Origin: Candidatus Rhodoferax mariagerensis
Lineage (GTDB): Bacteria; Pseudomonadota; Gammaproteobacteria; Burkholderiales; Burkholderiaceae_C
Assembly (NCBI GenBank): GCA_016719055.1
Contig: JADKAW010000002.1
Coordinates: 1-64,000, forward strand
DNA length: 64,000 nucleotides
Direction: 5' to 3'
This document shows, in pieces, positions 53,629-60,361 of the stretch. The position numbers and the translations under genes were made by a program. The number at the start of each line of letters is the position of its first letter. Within the stretch, counting starts at the first letter, position 1. Below the pieces are notes generated by a model. The model was not told the DNA's origin, did not search any database, and saw only the letters and a program-made list of their open reading frames with translations.

Positions 53629-53961
53629 TCAGGCTGTGGCCGCTCGCTGCAGCGCCTTTTCGGCCCATTTGTTCAAACTCAACCCGCTGCGGGCGCTGGC
53701 TTTCACGGCAGCAGCATGCACAGCCGGGTCCACGCGCAGCATCAATTTGCCGCTGGCAGGTTTTTCGGGCTTCTGGTCAAGCTTTTCGCATGCCGCCATA
53801 TAAGCATCAATGGCGCTGTGAAAAGCAGTTTCAAATTCAGACACAGACTCACCATGGAACGCAATGATGTCGTCAATGTCTTTGACCCTTCCGACAATAA
53901 TTTTGTCTTCGGTATCAAAGCTCATTTCAACAGAGTAGCCCTTGTATGTCATGGTGTTCAT
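53629..53961 (-). CDS. hicB: HicB-family antitoxin
   Basis: A 110-residue antitoxin. The N-terminal MTYKGYSVEMSFDTEDKIIV and GRVKDIDDIIAFHGESVSEF form the partly degraded RNase H-like fold of HicB, and the C-terminal LMLRVDPAVHAAAVKASARS with GLSLNKWAEKAL is a ribbon-helix-helix DNA-binding domain. It neutralises HicA and represses the operon. Its start overlaps the hicA stop by 4 bases. Confidence 0.88.
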   Translation of the reverse strand: MNTMTYKGYSVEMSFDTEDKIIVGRVKDIDDIIAFHGESVSEFETAFHSAIDAYMAACEKLDQKPEKPASGKLMLRVDPAVHAAAVKASARSGLSLNKWAEKALQRAATA

Positions 53962-54212
53962 GCTGCAGTTCCAATCTTTTCTATCAACTCGCGCACTGCC
54001 TTCACCCGGTAGCGCAGGGCTTCCTTGCCGGGGTGCGGGCGGTGAAAGTTCGCTCTACGACCCTGGTGCTCAAACGTCACAGCAGACCCCGGCCCTTCAA
54101 CCACGCGGCAGCCCAAAGCTACCAGCAGCGCTTCAATGCGCGCCCATTCAATGTTGCCGTTGAGCGGTTCTTGCAGCAGCGCTTCAAAGGTTTTTTGATG
54201 CTTGCTGTTCAT
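53958..54212 (-). CDS. hicA: HicA-family mRNA interferase toxin
   Basis: An 84-residue dsRNA-binding-fold toxin, starting MNSKHQKTFEALLQEPLNGN. EWARIEALLVALGCRVVEGP, GSAVTFEHQGRRANFHRPHP is the core with the usual FHRPHP signature. HicA cleaves mRNA. Many HicA have an active-site His between Gly-Ser and the strand; that is not obvious at the G-S-A-V position here. ATG 54212 is chosen over 54254 because HicA homology starts here. It is upstream of hicB. Confidence 0.85.
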   Translation of the reverse strand: MNSKHQKTFEALLQEPLNGNIEWARIEALLVALGCRVVEGPGSAVTFEHQGRRANFHRPHPGKEALRYRVKAVRELIEKIGTAA

Positions 54213-54275
54213 GGAACAAATGATAGCATTTAACTCGCTGCATCCCCGAATCACCCATACTCCTCACAGAGTTGC

Positions 54276-54374
54276 ATGGTTGTGGAGGGTTACACCCCGC
54301 GTGGCGCGGATCGTCATGTATTCGGTATGAGAAAAGCCAATGAACGCGAACAAAAGCGTATCGCGCCACCTTGA
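54276..54374 (+). pseudogene. brnT: BrnT toxin, C-terminal relic
   Basis: MVVEGYTPRGADRHVFGMRK then ANEREQKRIAPP and stop matches the C-terminal strand and helix of BrnT ribonucleases (typical VLVWTPRG...RIISMRKANEREI ending). The first two thirds is absent upstream, where hicA's start region begins. No function is expected. It overlaps brnA by 4 bases, the normal brnTA order. Confidence 0.7.
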
Positions 54375-54609
54375 AATCTGATCTCGCCCGTGTGGATGCC
54401 CAAGTGTTGAATGATGCAGCCTACGACGCACTGCCAGAACTCACCGACGCCATGCTGGCTCGCGCCAAAGTCAACAAAGGTGGCAGACCAGTTTCGTCCA
54501 ATCCGCGTCAACTGATTTCCTTGCGCCTGCCCGCAGATGTGATTGACCGTGGCGTGCCACGGGTGCCGGTTGGCAAACGCGCATGGCAGAGCGCCTAAGC
54601 CAGATTTAA
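54371..54609 (+). pseudogene. brnA: BrnA antitoxin, frameshifted
   Basis: From TTG 54371: MKSDLARVDAQVLNDAAYDA, LPELTDAML and NKGGRPVSSNPRQLISLRLP then ADVIDR. After a one-base loss near 54549 the other frame gives WRATGAGWQTRMAERLSQI and stop at 54609, the expected BrnA ribbon-helix-helix end. The frameshift removes the last DNA-binding residues. Its last 13 codons are inside the 93-bp direct repeat that flanks the HigBA module. Confidence 0.75.
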
Positions 54610-54662
54610 CGTCAAAAGAAAACCATGTCCCTCCCCACCCAAGTCAAACTCGTCGAAGTCGG
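54570..54662 (+). repeat. 93-bp direct repeat, left copy
   Basis: Runs from the end of brnA (TTGGCAAACGCGCATGGCAG) through the start of an HMG-CoA lyase gene (to GTCGAAGTCGG). It is identical to 55370-55462 except at two positions, and offset from it by exactly 800 bp. Confidence 0.92.
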
Positions 54663-54705
54663 ACCACATAGAGAGGGTGCGAATACACATGTGTACTCAG
54701 GGTGA
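54625..54705 (+). pseudogene. HMG-CoA lyase 5' fragment
   Basis: The first 12 codons (MSLPTQVKLVEV) duplicate the start of the intact HMG-CoA lyase at 55425 with one change (T for A), after which the frame diverges and stops at 54705. It is created by the repeat flanking the inserted HigBA module; it has no function of its own. Confidence 0.8.
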
Positions 54706-54729
54706 AACCATCACCATGACCGACACTTA

Positions 54730-54746
54730 ATAACGATTGACGTTAT
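54730..54746. promoter_or_regulatory. HigBA promoter/operator
   Basis: ATAACG and CGTTAT form inverted arms around ATTGA (54730-54746), with a further half-site GCGTTA at 54756. They lie 26 bp upstream of higB, fitting a HigA autoregulatory operator. Confidence 0.5.
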
Positions 54747-54771
54747 GCATGCTTGGCGTTAATATCTAGCC

Positions 54772-55053
54772 ATGTCAATCAAGAGTTTTCAATGCAAAGA
54801 CACGCAGGCGCTGTTTTTGGGACAACGCGTACCGCGATGGGCCAATGTTGAGAGATCAGCCCTACGCAAATTGGAGCAACTTGATTGGTCCGCTGTGATT
54901 GATGACTTGCGCATACCCCCTGGCAATCATCTTGAAGCCTTGAAGGGAAACCGTGAAGGGCAGCACAGCATTCGCGTCAACGACCAGTGGCGCGTGTGCT
55001 TCGTCTGGACAGTAGACGGCCCGAAAAATGTTGAAATTGTCGACTACCACTGA
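54772..55053 (+). CDS. higB: HigB/RelE-like mRNA interferase toxin
   Basis: A 93-residue RelE-superfamily toxin of the HigB group: LRKLEQLDWSAVIDDLRIPP, GNHLEALKGNREGQHSIRVN and DQWRVCFVWTVDGPKNVEIV with the usual terminal DYH. HigB binds the ribosome and cleaves mRNA. Toxin-first order with higA 12 bases downstream is characteristic of HigBA. It lies within a region bounded by 93-bp direct repeats. Confidence 0.9.
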   Translation: MSIKSFQCKDTQALFLGQRVPRWANVERSALRKLEQLDWSAVIDDLRIPPGNHLEALKGNREGQHSIRVNDQWRVCFVWTVDGPKNVEIVDYH

Positions 55054-55065
55054 AGGAGTTAGCGC

Positions 55066-55365
55066 ATGCGTACCGTGCCCCCCGTTTCCCCAGGTGAGAT
55101 GCTGGAAGAAGAATTTCTAAAGCCGCTGGGCCTGACAAAGTACCGTCTGGCCAAAGACATTGGCGTACCCCCGCAACGTATTGGCGACATCGTGGCGGGC
55201 AAGCGCGGCATCACGGCAGACACTGACCTGCGCCTGTGCCGCTACTTTGGCCTCAGCGACGGTTGGTGGCTGCGTGGCCAAGCCAACTACGACACAGCGA
55301 TAGCTCGCAGCGCCATGGGTGAAGCCCTTGCACGCATTGCACGTTGCCAGCTGCTTCCTGTTTGA
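55066..55365 (+). CDS. higA: HigA-like XRE antitoxin
   Basis: A 99-residue antitoxin with a helix-turn-helix: PGEMLEEEFLKPLGLTKYRL, AKDIGVPPQRIGDIVAGKRG, ITADTDLRLCRYFGLSDGWW. It represses the operon and neutralises HigB. GAAGGAG lies before the ATG. The last residues (RCQLLPV) replace the more usual tail, and the stop is 4 bp before the right copy of the direct repeat. Confidence 0.9.
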   Translation: MRTVPPVSPGEMLEEEFLKPLGLTKYRLAKDIGVPPQRIGDIVAGKRGITADTDLRLCRYFGLSDGWWLRGQANYDTAIARSAMGEALARIARCQLLPV

Positions 55366-55369
55366 TCAC

Positions 55370-55462
55370 TTGGCAAACGCGCATGGCAGAGCGCCTAAGC
55401 CAGATTTAACTTCAAAAGAAAACCATGTCCCTCCCCGCCCAAGTCAAACTCGTCGAAGTCGG
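55370..55462 (+). repeat. 93-bp direct repeat, right copy
   Basis: Carries the terminal codons of brnA and the start of the intact HMG-CoA lyase, 91 of 93 identical to the left copy. The lyase gene is read from this copy. Confidence 0.92.
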
Positions 55463-56327
55463 CCCCCGCGACGGCCTGCAAAACGAAAAACAAACCGTGC
55501 CTGCAGAAGTCAAAATCGACCTCATCCACCGCCTGCAGGCCGCTGGCTTGACCGAGATCGAAGTCACCAGCTTCGTCAGCCCCAAATGGGTGCCACAAAT
55601 GGCCGACAACGCCCAGGTCATGGCCGGCATCAGCCGCCAGCCCGGCGTGCGCTACTCGGTGCTCACCCCCAACCTGCAGGGCTTTGAGGCGGCTCTGTTG
55701 ACAAAGCCCGACGAAATCGTGGTGTTTGGTGCCGCCAGCGAAGCTTTCAGCCAAAAAAACATCAACTGCAGCATCGCCCAAAGCATCGAGCGCTTTGCCC
55801 CGGTGGTCGCCGCAGCCCGCGCCGCCGGCATTTATGTGCGCGGCGCCATGAGCTGCACCGTCGGCTGCCCGTATGAGGGCGACATTGCCCCCGAGCGCGT
55901 CGGCTACCTCGCCGGCCTCATGAAAGGCATCGGCGTGCAGCACGTCGGCGTGGCCGACACCATTGGCGTGGGCACCCCGCTCAAGGTGCAGCGCGCCGTC
56001 GAGGCCACCCTGCAGCACTACGACCTGGCCGACATCTCTGGCCACTTTCACGACACCTACGGCCAGGCCCTGGCCAACACCCTGATCTGCCTGCAAATGG
56101 GCGTCTGGCAGTTTGACACCTCCGTGGCCGGCCTGGGCGGCTGCCCGTATGCCAAGGGCGCGACTGGAAATGTAGCAACTGAGGATGTGGTTTACCTGCT
56201 GCACGGCATGGGCATCAGCACCGGCATAAATCTGGATGCACTCATCGACGCCGGCCAGTTCATCAGCAACTTTTTGGGCCGGCCCACACAGGCACGGGCA
56301 GGCAAGGCTTTGTTGAACAGGCGGTAA
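55425..56327 (+). CDS. liuE: Hydroxymethylglutaryl-CoA lyase
   Basis: A 300-residue enzyme splitting HMG-CoA to acetyl-CoA and acetoacetate, the last step of leucine degradation. VGPRDGLQNEKQ (catalytic Arg-Asp), SCTVGCPYEGDI (Cys loop), VADTIGVG, FHDTYGQALANTL (metal His and Asp) and VAGLGGCPYAKGATGNVATE (catalytic Cys) are all present. The start at 55425 is within the right copy of the 93-bp repeat, so its promoter context was altered when the HigBA module arrived. Confidence 0.95.
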   Translation: MSLPAQVKLVEVGPRDGLQNEKQTVPAEVKIDLIHRLQAAGLTEIEVTSFVSPKWVPQMADNAQVMAGISRQPGVRYSVLTPNLQGFEAALLTKPDEIVVFGAASEAFSQKNINCSIAQSIERFAPVVAAARAAGIYVRGAMSCTVGCPYEGDIAPERVGYLAGLMKGIGVQHVGVADTIGVGTPLKVQRAVEATLQHYDLADISGHFHDTYGQALANTLICLQMGVWQFDTSVAGLGGCPYAKGATGNVATEDVVYLLHGMGISTGINLDALIDAGQFISNFLGRPTQARAGKALLNRR

Positions 56328-56333
56328 TCATCA

Positions 56334-56371
56334 ATTCAGCGCTAAATAACAAGCCATAATAAGCGCTGAAT
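56334..56371. promoter_or_regulatory. StbD-type operator, inverted repeat
   Basis: ATTCAGCGCT (56334-56343) and AGCGCTGAAT (56362-56371) are perfect 10-bp inverted arms, each containing the self-complementary AGCGCT. They start 7 bases after the HMG-CoA lyase stop and end just before the ribosome site of the antitoxin gene. Confidence 0.65.
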
Positions 56372-56383
56372 AAGGAGCCAATC

Positions 56384-56635
56384 ATGCAAGCCATTTATGC
56401 CGACGTCACCATCAGCATGTCAGAGTTCAAAAAGAACCCTGCCGCCATCTTGCGCGAAACCCATGGCAGGCCTGTTGCCGTGCTCAACCACAACAAGGCA
56501 GCCTTCTACATGCTTGAGCCCGCGTTTTTTGAAGCCATCGTTGAAGAGCTGGCCGACCAGGAACTACACCGCAAGGTGCTGGCGCGTATGGCCGAGCGCG
56601 CCCAGGCCATAGAGGTCGACATTGACAACATCTGA
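56384..56635 (+). CDS. Phd/YefM (StbD-like) antitoxin
   Basis: An 83-residue antitoxin: MSEFKKNPAAILRETHGRPV and AVLNHNKAAFYMLEPAFFEA are the Phd/YefM N-terminal DNA-binding domain, with a helical C-terminus (QELHRKVLARMAERAQ) for binding the toxin. AAGGAG precedes the ATG. It overlaps the toxin gene by 14 bases and has the palindrome upstream for autoregulation. Confidence 0.88.
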   Translation: MQAIYADVTISMSEFKKNPAAILRETHGRPVAVLNHNKAAFYMLEPAFFEAIVEELADQELHRKVLARMAERAQAIEVDIDNI

Positions 56636-56957
56636 GCCGTCAAGCAAGCACAAATACCGCCTGCAATTTGTACCCAGCGCTTGGGCAGAATGGCAAAGGC
56701 CGGACGGCTCGGTCAAGGAACCGCCGCGCAAACTGCTTAAAAAGCGGCTCGACAACCCGCATGTGCCGGGCGCATCCTTGCATGGTAGCTTGGCTGGTCA
56801 CTACCAAATCAAGCTCAAAAAACAAGGTATCCGGCTGGTCTATGGGGTACAAGATGACATTCTGGTCGTCATGGTGATGGCCGTAGACAAACGTGAAGAC
56901 AGCGCCGTCTACCAGTCTGCCTTGGCCAGAATCATTCAAAATCGATTGCAACAATGA
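56622..56957 (+). CDS. RelE/StbE-like toxin
   Basis: A 111-residue RelE-superfamily toxin: KYRLQFVPSAWAEWQRPDGS, LLKKRLDNPHVPGASLHGSL, AGHYQIKLKKQGIRLVYGVQ and the C-terminal ILVVMVMAVDKREDSAVYQS. Relatives cleave ribosome-bound mRNA. It shares an operon with the Phd/YefM antitoxin, and its stop overlaps the next gene (the deacylase) by 4 bases. Confidence 0.87.
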   Translation: MTTSEPSSKHKYRLQFVPSAWAEWQRPDGSVKEPPRKLLKKRLDNPHVPGASLHGSLAGHYQIKLKKQGIRLVYGVQDDILVVMVMAVDKREDSAVYQSALARIIQNRLQQ

Positions 56958-57472
56958 CGACTATTCCGCCAAACCATCACCCCGACGCCATGCAACGCGT
57001 CGCCCTTGTGCTGCGCAACCTGGGCCACCCGCATGCGCCGGTTTTGCTCAGCGACGCTGCCCGCACCGCCCAGCAGGCGGCCGACGCATTGGGCATCGAA
57101 CTGGGGCAAATCGCCAAAAGCATCATCTTCAAGCGCAAACCTGACCAGGCGGCCGTGCTCGTCATCACCTCCGGCGACCGCCGCGTCGACGAGTCCAAGG
57201 TCCAGGCGCTGGTCTGTGCCCCCGGCCAAAAGCTTGGCCGTGCCGATGCCAGCTTTGTCAAGGCCGCCACCGGCTTCTCCATCGGCGGCGTGTCGCCCGT
57301 CGGCCACGCCACCCCACCCGTCACCTTGATCGACCGCGACCTGCTACGCTTTGACGAAATCTGGGCCGCTGCCGGCCATCCGCACGGTGTCTTCAAGCTG
57401 CATCCGCACGACCTGGCCCGTCTCACCGGTGCCCCGGTGGCAGACGTGGCCATGCAGGAGGCTGGCGCATGA
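56954..57472 (+). CDS. YbaK/ProX-like aminoacyl-tRNA deacylase
   Basis: A 172-residue YbaK-family editing domain that clears misacylated tRNA (for example Cys- or Ala-tRNA-Pro). AAQQADALGIELGQIAKSII, FKRKPDQAAVLVITSGDRRV, ATGFSIGGVSPVGHATPPVT (GGVSPVGH signature) and the Lys of IFKRKPD are all present. It overlaps the toxin stop and the next gene's start by 4 bases each, so the four genes 56384-57714 are tightly coupled. Confidence 0.9.
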   Translation: MTTIPPNHHPDAMQRVALVLRNLGHPHAPVLLSDAARTAQQAADALGIELGQIAKSIIFKRKPDQAAVLVITSGDRRVDESKVQALVCAPGQKLGRADASFVKAATGFSIGGVSPVGHATPPVTLIDRDLLRFDEIWAAAGHPHGVFKLHPHDLARLTGAPVADVAMQEAGA

Positions 57473-57714
57473 TATCCCCAAGGGCTATGCTTTTGCTAGC
57501 GGCTAGCGCCCGTCTGCAAAGGGCTACAAGCCAAAATGATTCTCAATCTGTAGCATCACCTTGCATGTCGGTGTGCCAGATGGATGAGGCCACCGGACTG
57601 TGCGTGGGCTGCCTGCGCACCCTCGACGAAATCGCCCAGTGGGGCAATGCCGACGCTGCGTTTAAGCGCGGAGTATGGGGCAGAATCGAAGATCGCCTGG
57701 TGCAGATCGCCTGA
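57469..57714 (+). CDS. DUF1289 protein with repeat-derived N-terminus
   Basis: An 81-residue protein. The conserved DUF1289 domain (SPCMSVCQMDEATGLCVGCL, four Cys) occupies residues 29-55, probably binding a metal. The N-terminal 28 residues (MISPRAMLLLAASARLQRAT) are encoded mostly by an interspersed repeat at 57489-57542 and are not conserved. It overlaps the previous stop by 4 bases. Its function is unknown. Confidence 0.8.
   Translation: MISPRAMLLLAASARLQRATSQNDSQSVASPCMSVCQMDEATGLCVGCLRTLDEIAQWGNADAAFKRGVWGRIEDRLVQIA
57489..57542 (+). repeat. Interspersed repeat copy 11, inside DUF1289 gene
   Basis: CTTTTGCTAGCGGCTAGCGC then CCGTCTGCAAAGGGCTACAA and GCCAAAATGATT; it matches the AGC-AGCGC core and GGGCTACAAGCC tail. 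It supplies codons 8-24 of the gene. Confidence 0.75.
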
Positions 57715-57722
57715 CGCGGTGG

Positions 57723-57983
57723 TCAAAACAAATCGCTGTGCGTTCCTGTTGCCACAGGCCCATCTTTGTCGTAAACGAGGAGCCAATCCGGCTCAACATG
57801 GCATTCCCTGGCACCCTCATATTCGCCAGACAGGTCATGGTCGTGCTGTTTCACATCAAGTGGTCGGTCGTTCATTAACTCTTTGACGATGGCCCGCATC
57901 TTTTCCCAGTCATAGCGACCAGCACCTTTGATTCGTCTCTTATCAGTTTTGAACTGACTGGTTTCCTTGAGAAATCGTGGCAT
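57723..57983 (-). CDS. yafQ: YafQ-like mRNA interferase toxin
   Basis: An 86-residue RelE-superfamily toxin: FLKETSQFKTDKRRIKGAGR, LSGEYEGARECHVEPDWLLV and YDKDGPVATGTHSDLF, ending in the TGTHSDLF signature with the conserved His of YafQ. It is 9 bases downstream of its antitoxin and overlaps no other gene; it converges on the DUF1289 gene. Confidence 0.87.
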   Translation of the reverse strand: MPRFLKETSQFKTDKRRIKGAGRYDWEKMRAIVKELMNDRPLDVKQHDHDLSGEYEGARECHVEPDWLLVYDKDGPVATGTHSDLF

Positions 57984-57992
57984 GCCTCAAGA

Positions 57993-58226
57993 TCAAAGGT
58001 CGTCCAAAGTGACATCGGTCAACTTACCATGTTGAGCCGCCTTGATGGCAGCCAGCGTTGTGGCGTTGGGGCGGGGCATATCCATAGGCAACCCTCCCTT
58101 TTCAACAACCCCGCGCAGGAATAGACGAATGGCTGTGCTCACATCCAGGCCAGCGGCCTTCAGAACGGCTGCGGCCTCCCGCTTAAGCTCTGGCTCAACT
58201 CTGGAACGGACATCAACAGTCAGCAT
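57993..58226 (-). CDS. dinJ: DinJ/RelB-like antitoxin
   Basis: A 77-residue ribbon-helix-helix antitoxin: MLTVDVRSRVEPELKREAAA, VLKAAGLDVSTAIRLFLRGV and VEKGGLPMDMPRPNATTLAA. The AAGGAGTG site before ATG 58226 is strong. DinJ pairs with YafQ, encoded 9 bases downstream. The palindrome GTAGCTAC at 58264 is a likely operator. Confidence 0.87.
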   Translation of the reverse strand: MLTVDVRSRVEPELKREAAAVLKAAGLDVSTAIRLFLRGVVEKGGLPMDMPRPNATTLAAIKAAQHGKLTDVTLDDL

Positions 58227-58263
58227 GGAACACTCCTTTGCACGGTGGCGAAAACATCAACTT

Positions 58264-58271
58264 GTAGCTAC
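58264..58271. promoter_or_regulatory. DinJ operator palindrome
   Basis: GTAGCTAC is a perfect 8-bp palindrome, followed by a partial repeat (GTGTAGCG). It lies 38 bp upstream of dinJ on the minus strand. Confidence 0.45.
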
Positions 58272-58594
58272 AGTGTAGCGCTTTGGCGGGTTGACGCCTT
58301 GCTGGCCCAGCGGCGACCTGTTGAACAAGCGCACATGCGTATAGCTGCACGGTTAACCCTCTCCCAGGAGGAGAGGGAAGAAGCCCACATCACTTGGAAT
58401 CGCACCCCAACCTTGAAGTGCTACCTGTTGCTCCAAAGTTAGTTCACACCGCGCCAGCAAGCAACATTTGGTAACAATCAAGCCAGCATTTGCAGTCGAT
58501 GTGGCAAAAAAGTCAAACAACCGCTTATTTCTTAAGCAACATGCCTCTCAAAAGCTGCATTTACGCCACATTTTTAGCCAAATTGGCCGCAGAT

Positions 58595-58613
58595 TAGTCC
58601 GAACGGACTATTG
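58595..58613. promoter_or_regulatory. Palindrome TAGTCCG-AA-CGGACTATTG, copy 1
   Basis: TAGTCCG and CGGACTA are perfect arms. The extended TAGTCC-N5-GACTATTG recurs at 61831-61849 upstream of the cyclic-nucleotide-domain gene. It is 107 bp upstream of the PEP-CTERM start. A regulatory site for the exopolysaccharide/PEP-CTERM regulon is plausible; the regulator is unknown. Confidence 0.6.
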
Positions 58614-58719
58614 CAAGCATCGCTCAAGTCCGTCACACTTGGTTACAAGGTTGATGCAAATCAGCCGAGTTGGTCCACATCCACTGTCCTTGTCACATTT
58701 ACCTGAAAAGGGGAATTTC

Positions 58720-59388
58720 ATGAAACGTATTCTTGCCACAGCAGCTTTGCTTGCTACCTGCGCCGCCGCCAATGCGGGTTTGTCATTTGTCGAAACGGCA
58801 AAAGGCGATCGGAATTTCGACTTTAACCCAACGAATCCGGGTGGTTTGAATCCTTATTTCAGTGTGCTCTCACCCGTTCCCGGCTCCACGACTGAGGTCA
58901 GCTTGGGTTATCTAGAGACTGATGCCTTAGGGTTTGTTACTGCGACTAACTTGGGCTTTGAATCCGGTTATGGCAACTACATGATTGCTGATACCAGTGT
59001 TTCAGGTGGTAGTCAATCCAACCATCAGATGAATAAAAATGACTGGAATTCATTCACATGGGCAGTCTCCGTTGGCAAGATTGACTTCACATTTTTTGGT
59101 TTGGCTCCAGCGAATGCAGTGAATGGAGGCGCTTGGAGTCCAGGTGCGTCCATTGGTTTAGTCGGCAAAGGTATGACGATTGGCAACAATTTCTATGACA
59201 TCGTTTTGGGTTATAACGACTCGTACACGCCTCACAATGACTGGGACGATCAGGTCGTTGGCTTCACTTTCGCAAAGCTTGACATCCCGACGTCAAATGT
59301 CCCAGAACCCGAAACCTACGCCATGATGCTCGCCGGCCTGGGCCTGATGGGTGCCATCGCCCGCCGTCGCAAGGCCAAAGCTGCCTGA
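58720..59388 (+). CDS. PEP-CTERM sorted exported protein
   Basis: A 222-residue exported protein: signal peptide MKRILATAALLATCAAANAG, a beta-rich middle without a recognisable family, and a C-terminal VPEPETYAMMLAGLGLMGAI then ARRRKAKAA. The PEP motif followed by a hydrophobic helix and a basic tail is the exosortase sorting signal. The mature protein is probably exported to the envelope or biofilm matrix. AAAAGGGGAATTTC precedes the ATG. A terminator follows. Confidence 0.92.
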   Translation: MKRILATAALLATCAAANAGLSFVETAKGDRNFDFNPTNPGGLNPYFSVLSPVPGSTTEVSLGYLETDALGFVTATNLGFESGYGNYMIADTSVSGGSQSNHQMNKNDWNSFTWAVSVGKIDFTFFGLAPANAVNGGAWSPGASIGLVGKGMTIGNNFYDIVLGYNDSYTPHNDWDDQVVGFTFAKLDIPTSNVPEPETYAMMLAGLGLMGAIARRRKAKAA

Positions 59389-59410
59389 TATTTTTGCTTT
59401 ATCTTCTAAA

Positions 59411-59438
59411 AACCTGCCAAACGGCAGGTTTTTTTTCG
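59411..59438 (+). terminator. Intrinsic terminator of PEP-CTERM gene
   Basis: AACCTGCC-AAAC-GGCAGGTT with eight T residues, 22 bp after the stop codon. It separates this gene from the eps operon. Confidence 0.85.
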
Positions 59439-59529
59439 TCTCGCCTTGCAAGCAAACCGGCCCTTGAACTAAGGTATATTCAAACAAATAAAAAATAATT
59501 GAACAACCTAGCAAGGGATACCGTACCCC

Positions 59530-60357
59530 ATGATGAAAGACCGGCGCAGCCCCAGCACGGTGGACCTGTCCAAGTTCTTCACCCTGATTGCCGAGGTGGT
59601 CAGTGTGCGTCGCCACATCGACCTCATGAAGTGGCTGCAGGGCGAAGTCCAGCAGTTTTTACCCCACGACATCTTGGTTGCTGCCTGGGGCGACTTCCAT
59701 TTGGGCCTCATCCACTACGACGTGGTCTCGGCCATGCCCGGGGTCCGGTCTGAAAACGCCTCCGCCGAATCCATCACCCCCCTGCTCACCGGCCTGTTTG
59801 ACCGCTGGATCGCCCAAGACCGCAAGCCCTTTGCCCTGCACGCGGGCGACCAGGGTTTTCACTGGGTGGGCTCCGCCCTTGACGGCACCATCACCGAAGC
59901 CATGCGCACCATGCGCTCGTCGCTCATCCACGGCATCAGCGACCAGCGTGGCCGTCACGACTGCCTTTATGTGCTGTTCAACACCTCGCCCCAGCGCAAC
60001 CGCCGCGAGCGCACCGCCCTCAAGTTTTTGTTGCCCTACATCGACAGCGCCTTGCGCCAGGTCGAGCTTTTGCCCCACCAATACGCCAGCATCACCCCCG
60101 CTGTTCCTGACGTACCCGCCGGCACCGAGGCCGACCCCGCAGCCGGCAGCGACTCTGGCCTTAGCCTGCGCGAGGCCGAAATCATGAAATGGGTCGCCCT
60201 GGGCAAAACCAACAGCGAAATTGGCAGCATCCTGAATGTCAGCTCGTTCACGGTCAAAAACCACATGCAGCGCATCTTTAAAAAGCTCGACGTCTTCAGC
60301 CGCGCCCAGGCGGTGTCTGCCTTCATGAACGTCGTCTCGCCCACAGGTAGCATCTAG
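59530..60357 (+). CDS. epsA: LuxR-family regulator, EpsA-like
   Basis: A 275-residue transcriptional regulator with a C-terminal LuxR/GerE helix-turn-helix (LREAEIMKWVALGKTNSEIG then LNVSSFTVKNHMQRIFKKLD) at about 205-262. The N-terminal part has no receiver or autoinducer-domain motif I can name; it resembles EpsA of XrtB-linked exopolysaccharide loci. It begins the eps cluster, 4 bases before epsB. Its target may be the TAGTCC palindromes, which is inference only. Confidence 0.82.
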   Translation: MMKDRRSPSTVDLSKFFTLIAEVVSVRRHIDLMKWLQGEVQQFLPHDILVAAWGDFHLGLIHYDVVSAMPGVRSENASAESITPLLTGLFDRWIAQDRKPFALHAGDQGFHWVGSALDGTITEAMRTMRSSLIHGISDQRGRHDCLYVLFNTSPQRNRRERTALKFLLPYIDSALRQVELLPHQYASITPAVPDVPAGTEADPAAGSDSGLSLREAEIMKWVALGKTNSEIGSILNVSSFTVKNHMQRIFKKLDVFSRAQAVSAFMNVVSPTGSI

Positions 60358-60361
60358 CGCA

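Larger units (their letters stand above)
58227..58719. other. Long intergenic region between dinJ and the PEP-CTERM gene
   Basis: About 490 bases with no convincing gene. It holds the dinJ-yafQ promoter and GTAGCTAC palindrome at the left, and at the right the palindrome TAGTCC-N5-GGACTATTG (58595-58613) shared with the promoter of the cyclic-nucleotide-domain gene. It also contains a GG-N10-GC spacing (TTTGGTAACAATCAAGCC, about 58467-58484) that would fit a weak sigma-54 site. Confidence 0.45.
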
